DNA from: Vibrio sp. AND4
GTDB lineage: Bacteria > Pseudomonadota > Gammaproteobacteria > Enterobacterales > Vibrionaceae
NCBI RefSeq assembly: GCF_000171815.1
Contig: NZ_ABGR01000001.1
Location: 310,001 to 374,000, forward strand
Direction of reading: 5' to 3'
DNA: 64,000 nucleotides
Under the pieces are notes generated by a model that saw only the letters and a program-made list of their open reading frames with translations, was not told the DNA's origin and did no database searches. Below are positions 36,247-47,371 of the stretch, piece after piece. A program made the position numbers and the translations under genes. Position 1 is the stretch's first letter. The number at the start of each line of letters is the position of its first letter.

Positions 36247-37236
36247 ATGTTCCAACAACGGATTGTTATCGACGGATTGCAGTACTGCAATTGGGATCGA
36301 GAATACTTTCTGACACTTAAAGCCAGCGGCATTACCGCTGTACATGCGACGGTCGTTTACCATGAGAATGCGCGAGAAACCTTAACCCGCTTTGCCGAGT
36401 GGAACCTTCGCTTTGAGCAACATGCAGATCTGATCATGCCAATTCACTCTATGGCCGATGTCGAAAAAGCGAAAGCAGAAGGAAAAGTCGGTGTCTTTTT
36501 TGGCGCACAGAATTGCTCTCCAATTGACGATGAGATTGGTCTGATTGAAGTGATGCGCCGCCAAGGTTTGTTGATCATGCAGTTAACTTACAACAACCAG
36601 AGTTTGTTAGCGACGGGGTGCTATGAGCAAAATGATTCCGGTGTGACACGCTTCGGTAAACAAGCGATCGAAGAAATGAACCGTGTGGGGATGATTATCG
36701 ATATGTCGCACAGTGCGGAACGATCAACACTGGAGGCGATAGATCTCTCCTCGCGTCCGATTTGTATCAGCCATGCGAATCCCTCGTTCGCGCATGAGGC
36801 TCTGCGCAATAAATCCAACAACGTCATCAGAGCGCTAACGGAACGAGGTGGCTTGATAGGATTTAGTTTGTATCCGTTTCACCTACCAAATGGAAGCCAA
36901 TGTACCTTAGGTGGTTTTTGCCGCATGGTGGCGAAAACCGCTGATTTGTTTGGTGTGGAACACTTAGGTATTGGCAGTGATCTTTGTCTAAACCAACCGC
37001 AACAGGTTCTTGAATGGATGCGTAATGGGCGATGGTCGAAAGCAATGGATTACGGTGAAGGTTCGGCAAGTAACTCTGGCTGGCCTGACGCACTACCTTG
37101 GTTTAGTGGTAGCAAAGGCATGGAGAATATTTACAACGGCTTAGTACGTCATGGGTTCAGTGAGTCAGAGGCTGGGAAAATACTGGGCGAGAATTGGTTT
37201 AACTTTTTGAAAGAAGGACTGGAGGCCAAGTTATAA
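36247..37236 (+). CDS. M19 renal-dipeptidase-like protein with a degenerate metal site
   Basis: A 329-residue TIM-barrel protein of the membrane dipeptidase (M19) family. AAGGAG 5 bp before the ATG at 36247 fixes the start; a GTG at 36241 is less likely. The late metal ligands are visible (DMSHS, ISHANP), but the opening His-x-Asp of active dipeptidases is replaced: the sequence reads DGLQYCNW (L11, Y13), and the bridging Glu position reads FFGAQNC. It resembles, from memory, the Pseudomonas PA5396-type protein encoded beside glycine-betaine demethylation genes, which shares the same opening. It may therefore not be a dipeptidase. The BCCT transporter follows. Confidence 0.85.
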   Translation: MFQQRIVIDGLQYCNWDREYFLTLKASGITAVHATVVYHENARETLTRFAEWNLRFEQHADLIMPIHSMADVEKAKAEGKVGVFFGAQNCSPIDDEIGLIEVMRRQGLLIMQLTYNNQSLLATGCYEQNDSGVTRFGKQAIEEMNRVGMIIDMSHSAERSTLEAIDLSSRPICISHANPSFAHEALRNKSNNVIRALTERGGLIGFSLYPFHLPNGSQCTLGGFCRMVAKTADLFGVEHLGIGSDLCLNQPQQVLEWMRNGRWSKAMDYGEGSASNSGWPDALPWFSGSKGMENIYNGLVRHGFSESEAGKILGENWFNFLKEGLEAKL

Positions 37237-37346
37237 ACTGTAACCTAAACAAGGAATAGCCCGCCACACAAATAATAATAAGGCTGGTGTTTAAATCACT
37301 TTTTGTAGCTATGAATGCAGCTGCAATAAACCTCTGGAGTCAGAGC

Positions 37347-38951
37347 ATGTCTAATCGAACTCATAGCATGAAAACGTCAACGACGAGCGTGTTATCAAAC
37401 GAATCACAAGCAGAGCACCAAGATATTTCGGCAGCAGAAAAATCGTTGGATAAATTTGGGCTCAGCAATCCAGCACTTTGGTACAGTGGTGGTTTTATCA
37501 CGCTGTTTGTTGCCACCGCGCTTTATGATGATGAATTGCTATCTAAGTTGGTCAACACAGGGTTTGCCTGGTCGGTAAATATCTTCGGTCCGTATTGGCA
37601 ATTGTTGCTTTTGCTCACTTTTCTTATTGGCCTTGGCTTAGCGGCAGGGCGAACAGGCAAGGTGATAATAGGCGGCACAACCCAACCCGAGATGGACGGT
37701 TTTCGCTGGGTAGCGATCATCTTTTGTACTTTGCTTGCTGGTGGTGGGGTGTTTTGGGCAGCGGCAGAGCCCATTGCACATTACGTTAATCCTCCTCCAT
37801 TGTATGGGACGCAGGATGACCTACATCAAGTCGCGGTGAACGCGTTATCGCAATCCTTTATGCACTGGGGATTCCTGGCTTGGTCGATTGTTGGCAGTTT
37901 AACGTCGATTGTTGTGATGCATTTACATTACGATAAAGGGCTGCCATTAAAACCACGAATTCTCTTGTACCCAATCTTAGGCGAGCGTGCACTGAGAGGT
38001 CAGACAGGGGCATTGATTGATGCGTGCTGTATCGTCGCAGTAGCGGCGGGTACTATCGGCCCAATCGGTTTTTTAGGTCTGCAGGTTAGCTACGCGTTAA
38101 ATGTTTTGTTTGATATTCCTGATGGTTTTACGACCCAACTGATCATTATTCTGTTTGCTATCGTACTTTACACCGTTTCTGCACTGAGTGGTCTGAACCG
38201 CGGTATGCAAATGTTGAGTCGTTATAACGTTATTCTCGCGCTCGCGCTGATGGTTTACATCCTGCTGTTCGGCCCTACGGATTTTATCTTTAACGGTTAT
38301 ATTCAAGGTGTAGGCACCATGTTGGATAATTTTATCCCTATGGCGACTTATCGTGGTGATGAGGGTTGGTTGAGCTGGTGGACAGTATTCTTTTGGGGAT
38401 GGTTCTTAGGTTATGGCCCAATGATGGCTATCTTTGTGGCTCGTATTTCTCGTGGTCGCAGCATCCGCCAAATTATTACAACCATCAGTATCGTAGCACC
38501 ATTAACGACGTGTTTTTGGTTCACTATTGTGGGCGGTTCAGGTCTAGCGTTTGAAATCGATAATCCAGGCAGTGTGAGTGCGGCGTTTGAAGGTTTTAAC
38601 TTACCTGGGGCACTGCTTGCTGTTACTCAACAACTGCCAATGCCGATGCTGGTTTCTATCTTGTTCCTCGTATTAACGACCATTTTTATCGTCACTACAG
38701 GGGATTCGATGACTTACACTATTAGCGTTGTAGTCAGTGGTGAGACAGAGCCAAATGCCTTTATTCGTACTTTCTGGGGGGCAGCGATGGGGGTAACTGC
38801 ACTTATCCTAATTTCACTCGGCTCAGGTGGTATTTCAGCTTTACAATCCTTTATTGTGATCACCGCAGTGCCAGTGTCATTGATCCTACTGCCGTCACTT
38901 TGGAATGCCCCGCAGATCGCCATCAAGATGGCAAAAGAACAAGGATTATAA
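37347..38951 (+). CDS. BCCT-family (betaine/carnitine/choline) transporter
   Basis: Inner-membrane secondary transporter with about 12 spans for quaternary ammonium compounds. The start at 37347 has TGGAG 7 bp upstream and gives 534 residues; the open frame begins at 37287 without support. The hydrophilic N-terminal tail is about 50 residues long. BCCT signatures include GGGVFWAAAEPIAHY and the aromatic-rich transmembrane 8 region WWTVFFWGWFLGYGPMM followed by IFVARISRGRSIRQ. Short C-terminal tail, so probably a catabolic-uptake type and not a stress-activated BetP-like one (inference). Confidence 0.9.
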   Translation: MSNRTHSMKTSTTSVLSNESQAEHQDISAAEKSLDKFGLSNPALWYSGGFITLFVATALYDDELLSKLVNTGFAWSVNIFGPYWQLLLLLTFLIGLGLAAGRTGKVIIGGTTQPEMDGFRWVAIIFCTLLAGGGVFWAAAEPIAHYVNPPPLYGTQDDLHQVAVNALSQSFMHWGFLAWSIVGSLTSIVVMHLHYDKGLPLKPRILLYPILGERALRGQTGALIDACCIVAVAAGTIGPIGFLGLQVSYALNVLFDIPDGFTTQLIIILFAIVLYTVSALSGLNRGMQMLSRYNVILALALMVYILLFGPTDFIFNGYIQGVGTMLDNFIPMATYRGDEGWLSWWTVFFWGWFLGYGPMMAIFVARISRGRSIRQIITTISIVAPLTTCFWFTIVGGSGLAFEIDNPGSVSAAFEGFNLPGALLAVTQQLPMPMLVSILFLVLTTIFIVTTGDSMTYTISVVVSGETEPNAFIRTFWGAAMGVTALILISLGSGGISALQSFIVITAVPVSLILLPSLWNAPQIAIKMAKEQGL

Positions 38952-39024
38952 ATTACTAGAAATCGTTAGAAATAGAATTTTAACAATGGCTTACAAGCGA
39001 CAGCTTATAAACAATAACGTGGAG

Positions 39025-39057
39025 CTTGTGCGGGTGACCCTATTGCACTCGTGCAAG
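39025..39057 (+). ncRNA. G-U-rich RNA hairpin in the leader of the 578-aa gene
   Basis: CTTGTGCGGGTG and CACTCGTGCAAG pair as a 12-bp stem with three G-U wobbles and a 9-nt loop. The wobbles pair only in RNA copied from the + strand; on the other strand they would be A-C mismatches. That asymmetry favours a functional RNA element. It ends 37 nt before the start codon of the next gene and has no T tract. No known riboswitch class was recognised. Confidence 0.4.
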
Positions 39058-39094
39058 TCTATATTCTTACAATAAAAAATAGGTGGTGAGCAAA

Positions 39095-40831
39095 ATGGAT
39101 GCACATCGTTCTACTTTCACTGAAACAACACTTCGTAATGCGGCTACTGTGATGGCACCAGACAGGCTAGGGGCTATGCATCAAAATCGAATCAGCTTTG
39201 TAAGAAGTTTGGTTCGAAAGATGGCCAGACAAAAATGGAAAGTCAGTAAACATGAATGGCAGCTGTGTCCAAGTGGTTTCGGTCATGTAATTTATAAGCT
39301 AGCAACGCCAGACGATGTTTATCACCTAGTTGTATTTTGCGATGAGATTGCCGATGAGGAACGTAATGATCGTGTTATCTCAGAAAAATGGGATGTTACC
39401 TTTGCATTAGTAAAAGGGGAGGTGCATGTTGAGCTTTTGGAACAGCTAAGGGCCAATGTGCCACTGCAAGAGGCAGGCCGAAATCCCAACAATGTCATTG
39501 TCCTTGCTCGTGCGAACAAGAGTGTCCGAGTCTTTGAATATCTCGTAGCCACACTAGCGAGAGGCGAGCAACCTGACCCCAATGAGCTTGCTGAAGTAGG
39601 CTACATACTTCGAACGACAGCGGTCTACGGAAATGGAAAATTTGGCATCGCAGACTTCAAACTGTTAGAGAACAATACCGATTTCAACCAAGCATTTAGT
39701 GCGCAAATGTGTGCGGTGTATATATTAAGAGAGTTCAGCCTTGATTGGGTTCATTACCTAGCATTGCAGCAGGGTGGAGATAATGCCATTGCACTCCACA
39801 AAGATCTGCAGCGTTACCTTGGCATAGGTAATGCGACAGGTCTGGGTATGGCGCCTTACTTGATAAATCATCCTTGCGTTGTCGATCAATGGATGACGTC
39901 CCGTGAGCGTGCTTTTGCACAAGTGCTAGAGATGCCTTGTGAGCCTTACCAAGAAGTGCCACTGAAGACGTTATTGGCGAAAGCGCAGCTTCATCTAGAG
40001 CAAGTGAGAACCATCAATGCGCGTCAAGACCAACTCAATAGTCACGCCATAGAGGATCTTCGAACATTGCGGAGCCATCTAAGCAATTTGATGGCAGAAC
40101 AAGAGCATTGGGCCGGAGTGTTCAAACAATGCACTGTAATGAGTTTGGAAGCTCAAGAAATCCTCACTTCGTGTTTAATCGAGCTTTACCCATCATTGGT
40201 CGATGTTTTTGAGACCCAGATGAATAGCGACGAATCGCTGTCAATCTCTGGTGGAAAGAGTGTTAAAGATGTTCTGCAGATTTTGGAGAGCAAATACCGT
40301 TGGTCTATTGATGCGGACTATTCACTAGCAGAGAACAACTATTGGTTTTGGTATCGCTCGCAAGACAAAGAGGAGCCAAGATTAGGAGTTCGAGGCGAAG
40401 AAAATGGTGAAGATCGTGAGTTGCCGCTCGATATTGGTCGACAAGTAAACCGACTTTACCATGCGCTACGAACATCTCAGCCTGAGACATCATTGGCTGA
40501 GTTCCTATTGCAACACCCGCAGTATCGTACGATCACACGTCGCGTATGGACGCTTGGTCATCGCAAAATGGGTGATATTCAAATGAACGTGCTTCGTAAG
40601 GATGCGTTGCCAATGCATTTGTTGCGCTGCAAATTAGCCATGTTTGGTGCAACGAAGTTTGATCCAAGATCTGACCGTTGGGTACGCGTGACCTTTTTCC
40701 AAGGAGCGCCATTGCTGAATGAAATCAATAACCCTGATTACATGGATACTTGGATTTTCCCAATAATGCCTGCACGAGAGGACATTGTGCGAAGCGACAG
40801 CCAAAAAATCGATGGAGGGCGTGCACGGTGA
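39095..40831 (+). CDS. Conserved protein of unknown function, 578 residues
   Basis: Soluble-looking protein with no signal peptide or membrane segment. The ATG at 39095 is preferred because AGGTGG lies 8 bp upstream; the open frame starts at 39083. Visible segments include VIVLARANKSVRVFEYLV (about 152-170), RTTAVYGNGKFGIADFKL (about 185-205) and a region around 320-360 with a weak coiled-coil look (EQVRTINARQDQL). I recall similar sequences next to DUF3726 proteins in marine proteobacteria, but no function. It is translationally coupled to the next gene (GTGA overlap) and lies downstream of the BCCT gene, suggesting a shared pathway (inference). Confidence 0.75.
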   Translation: MDAHRSTFTETTLRNAATVMAPDRLGAMHQNRISFVRSLVRKMARQKWKVSKHEWQLCPSGFGHVIYKLATPDDVYHLVVFCDEIADEERNDRVISEKWDVTFALVKGEVHVELLEQLRANVPLQEAGRNPNNVIVLARANKSVRVFEYLVATLARGEQPDPNELAEVGYILRTTAVYGNGKFGIADFKLLENNTDFNQAFSAQMCAVYILREFSLDWVHYLALQQGGDNAIALHKDLQRYLGIGNATGLGMAPYLINHPCVVDQWMTSRERAFAQVLEMPCEPYQEVPLKTLLAKAQLHLEQVRTINARQDQLNSHAIEDLRTLRSHLSNLMAEQEHWAGVFKQCTVMSLEAQEILTSCLIELYPSLVDVFETQMNSDESLSISGGKSVKDVLQILESKYRWSIDADYSLAENNYWFWYRSQDKEEPRLGVRGEENGEDRELPLDIGRQVNRLYHALRTSQPETSLAEFLLQHPQYRTITRRVWTLGHRKMGDIQMNVLRKDALPMHLLRCKLAMFGATKFDPRSDRWVRVTFFQGAPLLNEINNPDYMDTWIFPIMPAREDIVRSDSQKIDGGRAR

Positions 40832-41559
40832 TAGTCTCTTACAACGAGTTAGTTGCTGCGGTAAGTAAAGGTTTTCTGGGTATGCAACGTCACTGCGGTG
40901 AGGCAGATGTGGTTGCAAATATGGTTGCTGACCTGCAAATGGTTGGTTTGCATGGGGTACGTCACTTCAACAACGCAAGTCTTTTCCTACATTTAGATTC
41001 GGACTCAGCTGTCACTATTGAAAGCAATACGGACGCGGCCATTGAAGTGGACTTGCACAATGGCAGTGTTGCCTGTTATTTGCCAGCGGTGTTGGACTTT
41101 GCGTTGGAGAAAATGGTGAAAAGTAAGTCCGTCACGGTTACGCTTAAACAATGTCATAATCGTTGGTTGGCATTTAGTGAGTTGGTTCGACTGTCAGCGA
41201 AGGGTATTGCCTGCCGTGCTCAATGGATTAATGGGACCAGCCCAAAACGCACCTTGTATGTGCTAAATCGAGGTTATACAGCACCGGAGCTTTTCTTTTC
41301 TGATGTTGTTTACGGAGAAAATACGGATTACCACGATATGGTCATCGAGATCTCCATAAATGATTTTGACCTAGTTACCAGCTCGAAAGGTTACGCGATT
41401 CATGTTGAAGCTGAAGAGTTGAGTCGTACACAAAAAATGTCATGGGAAAAGGGCATTTTTGTTGAGGATGCTGAATGGGAAACGTTAAAACATACAGCAA
41501 CCGCGTTCCTTGTCGAGAACAGTGATAGGTCCATTAAGGGGGCTGGAGAATTAGTCTGA
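40828..41559 (+). CDS. DUF3726-like protein of unknown function
   Basis: A 243-residue protein. The start is the GTG at 40828 inside the stop of the preceding gene (GTGA), with GGAGG about 9 bp upstream; an upstream ATG at 40750 would run through the preceding gene. The N-terminus, VSYNELVAAVSKGFLGM followed by a Glu/Asp-rich helix (GEADVVANMVADL), resembles the DUF3726 family. No catalytic motif was recognised. Its coupling to the 578-aa protein suggests the two act together. Confidence 0.7.
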   Translation: MIVSYNELVAAVSKGFLGMQRHCGEADVVANMVADLQMVGLHGVRHFNNASLFLHLDSDSAVTIESNTDAAIEVDLHNGSVACYLPAVLDFALEKMVKSKSVTVTLKQCHNRWLAFSELVRLSAKGIACRAQWINGTSPKRTLYVLNRGYTAPELFFSDVVYGENTDYHDMVIEISINDFDLVTSSKGYAIHVEAEELSRTQKMSWEKGIFVEDAEWETLKHTATAFLVENSDRSIKGAGELV

Positions 41560-41585
41560 TACTAGCCATTAATTAAATGAATAAG

Positions 41586-41609
41586 AAACCACCCTTGGGT
41601 GGTTTTTTT
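41586..41609 (+). terminator. Terminator of the 578-aa/DUF3726 operon
   Basis: AAACCACC-CTTG-GGTGGTTT is an 8-bp stem with a 4-nt loop followed by further T residues. Confidence 0.9.
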
Positions 41610-42310
41610 ATATTAGACTGGATGGTTGCTAGGAAATGGAATAAATGTGTTAATACCATTTGATGTTATTTTCATTCGATTAAATTTTCTTGATTTATAT
41701 TTGTTGTTTAGAAAATGATTAATTCTTTTAACTGAGGTAAATGTATTAGTATTTTTTGATTTTAAGTGTCATTTATCTTTGATGGTTCGATTAATAACTA
41801 TTGGTGTTTAATTATATATGATCTTATATCGATTCGGAATAAATCTTACAGTGAATCGAGAAGCACGTCCACACCGAAACGTGATGGCATATACTCAAGT
41901 ATCATGGATGTAAGGGGACATTCATTCTGAGTTTATGCGTATTGGCTGGATTTTGATATTTTATTATTTAAAATAAAGAGCTTAATATGCTATATTTTTC
42001 GCATTGATTAGTGATAAAAATAAAACCTCTCTCTTTCCTCAATCTTTCCAAAATTCGCCACCCATAAAAATAAAAGTAACAATATTTTTCAAAAAAAATT
42101 AACTAATGATAAAAATGTATTTTCTTTATTTTATAATTGAGAGTACCTTCGCTGAAAAATTCACGTTTAACAAAATTGTAACAATCAAACTTGCCAGTTT
42201 CATTAATTTGTTTAGCGAATGTATCACAACTATATTATTGCTGTTAATTATCGATTTGTGTGTGTTTTTTTCTGATAGATTTAATTTGAACACATCAAGG
42301 AGATAGATAA
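41610..42310. other. Long A+T-rich region upstream of the metalloprotease gene
   Basis: About 700 bp of very A+T-rich sequence that must contain the protease promoter. ATTGATTAGTGATAAAAAT at 42003-42021 loosely resembles the quorum-sensing regulator LuxR/HapR binding pattern, a known controller of Vibrio proteases, but the match is poor. A 66-codon frame (42106-42306) ending at the ribosome-binding site is probably chance. Confidence 0.4.
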
Positions 42311-44653
<2,343 letters not shown>

Positions 44654-44664
44654 TTAATACAATA

Positions 44665-44692
44665 AATTAGGGCTCCCAATGGAGCCCTAATT
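44665..44692. terminator. Perfect hairpin between the two secreted peptidase genes
   Basis: AATTAGGGCTCC-CAAT-GGAGCCCTAATT is a 12-bp perfect stem with a 4-nt loop. No T run follows on the + strand, so it may be a leaky terminator or an mRNA-stability element between the M4 and M28 genes. Confidence 0.6.
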
Positions 44693-44725
44693 CGTCATGT
44701 ACGGCTAGAAAAGGAAAAACAACAA

Positions 44726-46240
44726 ATGAAAAAAAGCTTATTAGCAATGGCAGTGCTCACTGGTTCAGTTGTTGCGAGTGAATCTCCGTTACAACAAGAA
44801 GTTTGGATCACGACAGACGCCGATGCTCAGCACTTAGCTATTCAACACGGCGCGATAGTCTATTCTGACTTTTTCGGTGCACGTCCCGCTATCGTTGCTA
44901 AAATTTCTCAGGATAAGCTCGCGACATTATCCAGCCACATGCACCACGAAAAACACCGTTGTGGTGGCTATATGGTACATCCAGATGAAGCCAGTGCTAC
45001 GCAAGCGGCGCTAATGCCGACCACGTTGAAAGCGTTTAGCAAACCTACTATCAGTCATCATGAAACGGTAGAGAGACTCATTAATCAGGTTGAGCCCACT
45101 AACTTGGTGAAAACGATTGAAGACATGATGGCTTTTACTAACCGCTTTTATACAACGCCGACAGGCGTAGAAGCTTCTAATTGGTTGTTAGAGCGTTGGC
45201 GGAAGGAGGTAGAGGGTGTCGCTTATGCGTCTGTGAGACAAATCCCTCATGCTGGGTTTCCTCAAAAATCTGTCGAAGTGACTCTACAAGGAGCCAAGTA
45301 CCCAGAAGAAATTATTGTCGTGGGTGGTCATTTAGACTCAACAGTGGGCACTCGGACAGATGAGCAAACCATTTCACCTGGCGCTGATGATGATGCATCT
45401 GGTATTGCCACCGTCACAGAAGCGCTTCGACTGATGATCGAAAATGGCGTTCAACCCGATCGCACGATTAAATTCTATGGTTATGCGGCGGAAGAGGTTG
45501 GGTTAAGAGGATCTCAGGGTATCGCTCAGCTGCACAAAATCCAAGAAGCCAATGTTCTCTCGGTGTTACAGCTCGATATGACCAACTACAATGGTTCTGC
45601 CCATGATATTACGTTTATCACAGATTACACGGACAGTAATTTAACGGCCTTTCTAACGGAGTTGATCGATGAATATGCACCAGAAATCACTTACGAATTT
45701 GACCAATGTGGTTATGCATGTTCTGACCATGCATCTTGGCACAATGCCGGCTACCCAGCTGCAATGCCTTTCGAGACTATGTTTGAAGAATACAACCCGA
45801 ATATTCACACCCAATTCGACACATTAGAAAACGCTGATCCAACAGCAACCCACGCCAGTTACTTCACCAAGCTCGCAGTGGCCTATTTGGTGGAGTCGAG
45901 TATGGATAGTGTGGCCATCGTGACGCCTTTACAAGATGGTGAGCCAGTGGAGAATTTACAAGCAGGGTATGGAGAGGAACAATTCTTTAGCTTTGAAACA
46001 CAAGAAGCAGGGCAGGTGACGATCACTATAACCGGGCCACGAAGCGGAGATGCGGACTTGTTCGTCAAATACAATGACTCAGTGGCATTCAAAAACTTTG
46101 ACTGCCGCCCATTCCAAAACGGCAGCAATGAGCAATGTGTTCTCAATAAACCAGCGGGAATATTCAATATTATGATCCGTGGCTATCGTGATTTCGATCA
46201 AACCAGCATTGTGGCGAATTTTGAAAAAACAACAAACTAA
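44726..46240 (+). CDS. Secreted leucyl aminopeptidase, M28 family
   Basis: Extracellular dizinc aminopeptidase precursor of 504 residues, the same length as the Vibrio proteolyticus aminopeptidase. Signal peptide about 1-18, inhibitory propeptide to about 105, catalytic domain about 110-395, PPC domain about 405-500. Zinc ligands: H202 (GGHLDST), D221 (GADDDASG), E257 (AAEEVG; E256 is the catalytic base), D284 (LQLDMTN) and H361 (NIHTQFDT); a Cys pair (C328, C332) matches the known disulfide. The PPC domain is normally removed on maturation. It would finish digesting peptides released by the upstream M4 protease. Confidence 0.94.
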   Translation: MKKSLLAMAVLTGSVVASESPLQQEVWITTDADAQHLAIQHGAIVYSDFFGARPAIVAKISQDKLATLSSHMHHEKHRCGGYMVHPDEASATQAALMPTTLKAFSKPTISHHETVERLINQVEPTNLVKTIEDMMAFTNRFYTTPTGVEASNWLLERWRKEVEGVAYASVRQIPHAGFPQKSVEVTLQGAKYPEEIIVVGGHLDSTVGTRTDEQTISPGADDDASGIATVTEALRLMIENGVQPDRTIKFYGYAAEEVGLRGSQGIAQLHKIQEANVLSVLQLDMTNYNGSAHDITFITDYTDSNLTAFLTELIDEYAPEITYEFDQCGYACSDHASWHNAGYPAAMPFETMFEEYNPNIHTQFDTLENADPTATHASYFTKLAVAYLVESSMDSVAIVTPLQDGEPVENLQAGYGEEQFFSFETQEAGQVTITITGPRSGDADLFVKYNDSVAFKNFDCRPFQNGSNEQCVLNKPAGIFNIMIRGYRDFDQTSIVANFEKTTN

Positions 46241-46282
46241 CCGTTAGTAGAAGCTCAGAGGTACTGTGTGAGGCTTTAAATA

Positions 46283-46315
46283 AAATGCCGTTCACCGCCT
46301 GGTGAGCGGCATTTT
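46283..46315. terminator. Terminator after the aminopeptidase gene
   Basis: AAATGCCGTTCACC-GCCT-GGTGAGCGGCATTT forms a 14-bp stem with one T-G wobble, followed by T residues. Confidence 0.88.
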
Positions 46316-46470
46316 TACAGGGCCGCGTTAAAGCGTTGATTTACAATATTCGACTATCTCTTATTGAGTGGGTAGTTCGTGAACTTTGGAAAAACACAAC
46401 AAGCCAACACTCATTGCACCAGTCAGATACGCTATTGATTTGGTCGCTTGTTAAACAAAAAAACCAGCGC

Positions 46471-46509
46471 GTTAAATTTCTATACATTTTTATTGCATAA
46501 ATTATCAAT
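46471..46509 (+). promoter_or_regulatory. Tandem ARG boxes and promoter of the art operon
   Basis: Two 18-bp sequences, 46471-46488 and 46492-46509, match the ArgR consensus at about 14 and 15 of 18 positions by eye and are separated by exactly 3 bp, the spacing known for ArgR sites. The second overlaps a TTGCAT -35-like element (46494-46499), with TATAAC 18 bp further on as -10 (46518-46523). This geometry fits repression by arginine-loaded ArgR. Confidence 0.6.
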
Positions 46510-46554
46510 ATAAGTAGTATAACTCTCAAGTGATAATTAATGCAGTATGGCAGC

Positions 46555-47283
46555 ATGACTATTCAGGTTATAAGTATCAATAAGTCTTACGGTGATACCC
46601 AAGTTCTACACGATGTCAGTTTTGATTGTGAAAGCGGTGAAACGTTAGTGTTACTTGGTCCAAGCGGTGCAGGGAAGAGCTCTCTACTACGTGTTCTTAA
46701 CCTTCTAGAAGGAGCGGATAACGGCCAGTTAAACATCGCTGATGACGCATTCGACTTTTCAACTGAAATCAAAGAGAAGCAAGGTTTAGCGCTTCGTCGT
46801 AAAGTGGGCATGGTGTTCCAACAGTACAATTTATGGCCACACATGACAGTCATGGAAAATCTGGTCGAGGCTCCGGTAAAAGTCTCTGGCATGAACAAAG
46901 AAGAAGCGAAGACGCAGGCAATGCAAATTCTCGCGACGCTGCATTTGGCTGACAAAGCGAATGCATGGCCAATGCAACTTTCTGGTGGTCAGCAACAACG
47001 TGTGGCAATTGCTCGCGCACTGATGATGAAACCAGACGTCTTACTCTTTGATGAGCCTACCGCAGCGCTTGATCCTGAAATCACCAACCAAGTGGTCAAG
47101 GTCATTAATGATTTAAGCGAAACCGGAATTACACAAGTTATCGTGACTCATGAGGTGGATTTCGCTAAGAAAATTGCCAGCCATGTTCTTTATCTAGAAA
47201 AAGGGCATGTTGTCGAGCACGGTACGCGCGACGCATTTGCTAATCCGCAAACCACACAGTTTGCCGATTACCTAAATCACTAA
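46555..47283 (+). CDS. artP: Arginine ABC transporter ATP-binding protein
   Basis: ATPase of the arginine importer, 242 residues from the ATG at 46555, which aligns with the start of E. coli ArtP; an ATG at 46540 would add five residues. Walker [11 protein letters not shown]-loop FQQYNLWPH, signature LSGGQQQR, Walker [12 protein letters not shown] and the switch His (VTHEVD) are all present. First gene of artPJQM. The ribosome-binding site is weak. Confidence 0.93.
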   Translation: MTIQVISINKSYGDTQVLHDVSFDCESGETLVLLGPSGAGKSSLLRVLNLLEGADNGQLNIADDAFDFSTEIKEKQGLALRRKVGMVFQQYNLWPHMTVMENLVEAPVKVSGMNKEEAKTQAMQILATLHLADKANAWPMQLSGGQQQRVAIARALMMKPDVLLFDEPTAALDPEITNQVVKVINDLSETGITQVIVTHEVDFAKKIASHVLYLEKGHVVEHGTRDAFANPQTTQFADYLNH

Positions 47284-47371
47284 ATTACGTTTTTAAAGTT
47301 CAGTCTATTTAACAGATAAGCTCGGCTGTCATTGCGAGTGTCAGCCCACTAAGTACACACGGAGTATTGCA

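Noticed and set aside
42106..42306. 66-codon hydrophobic frame just before the M4 protease
   Set aside because: Its end overlaps the protease ribosome-binding site, and its composition simply follows the A+T-rich region.
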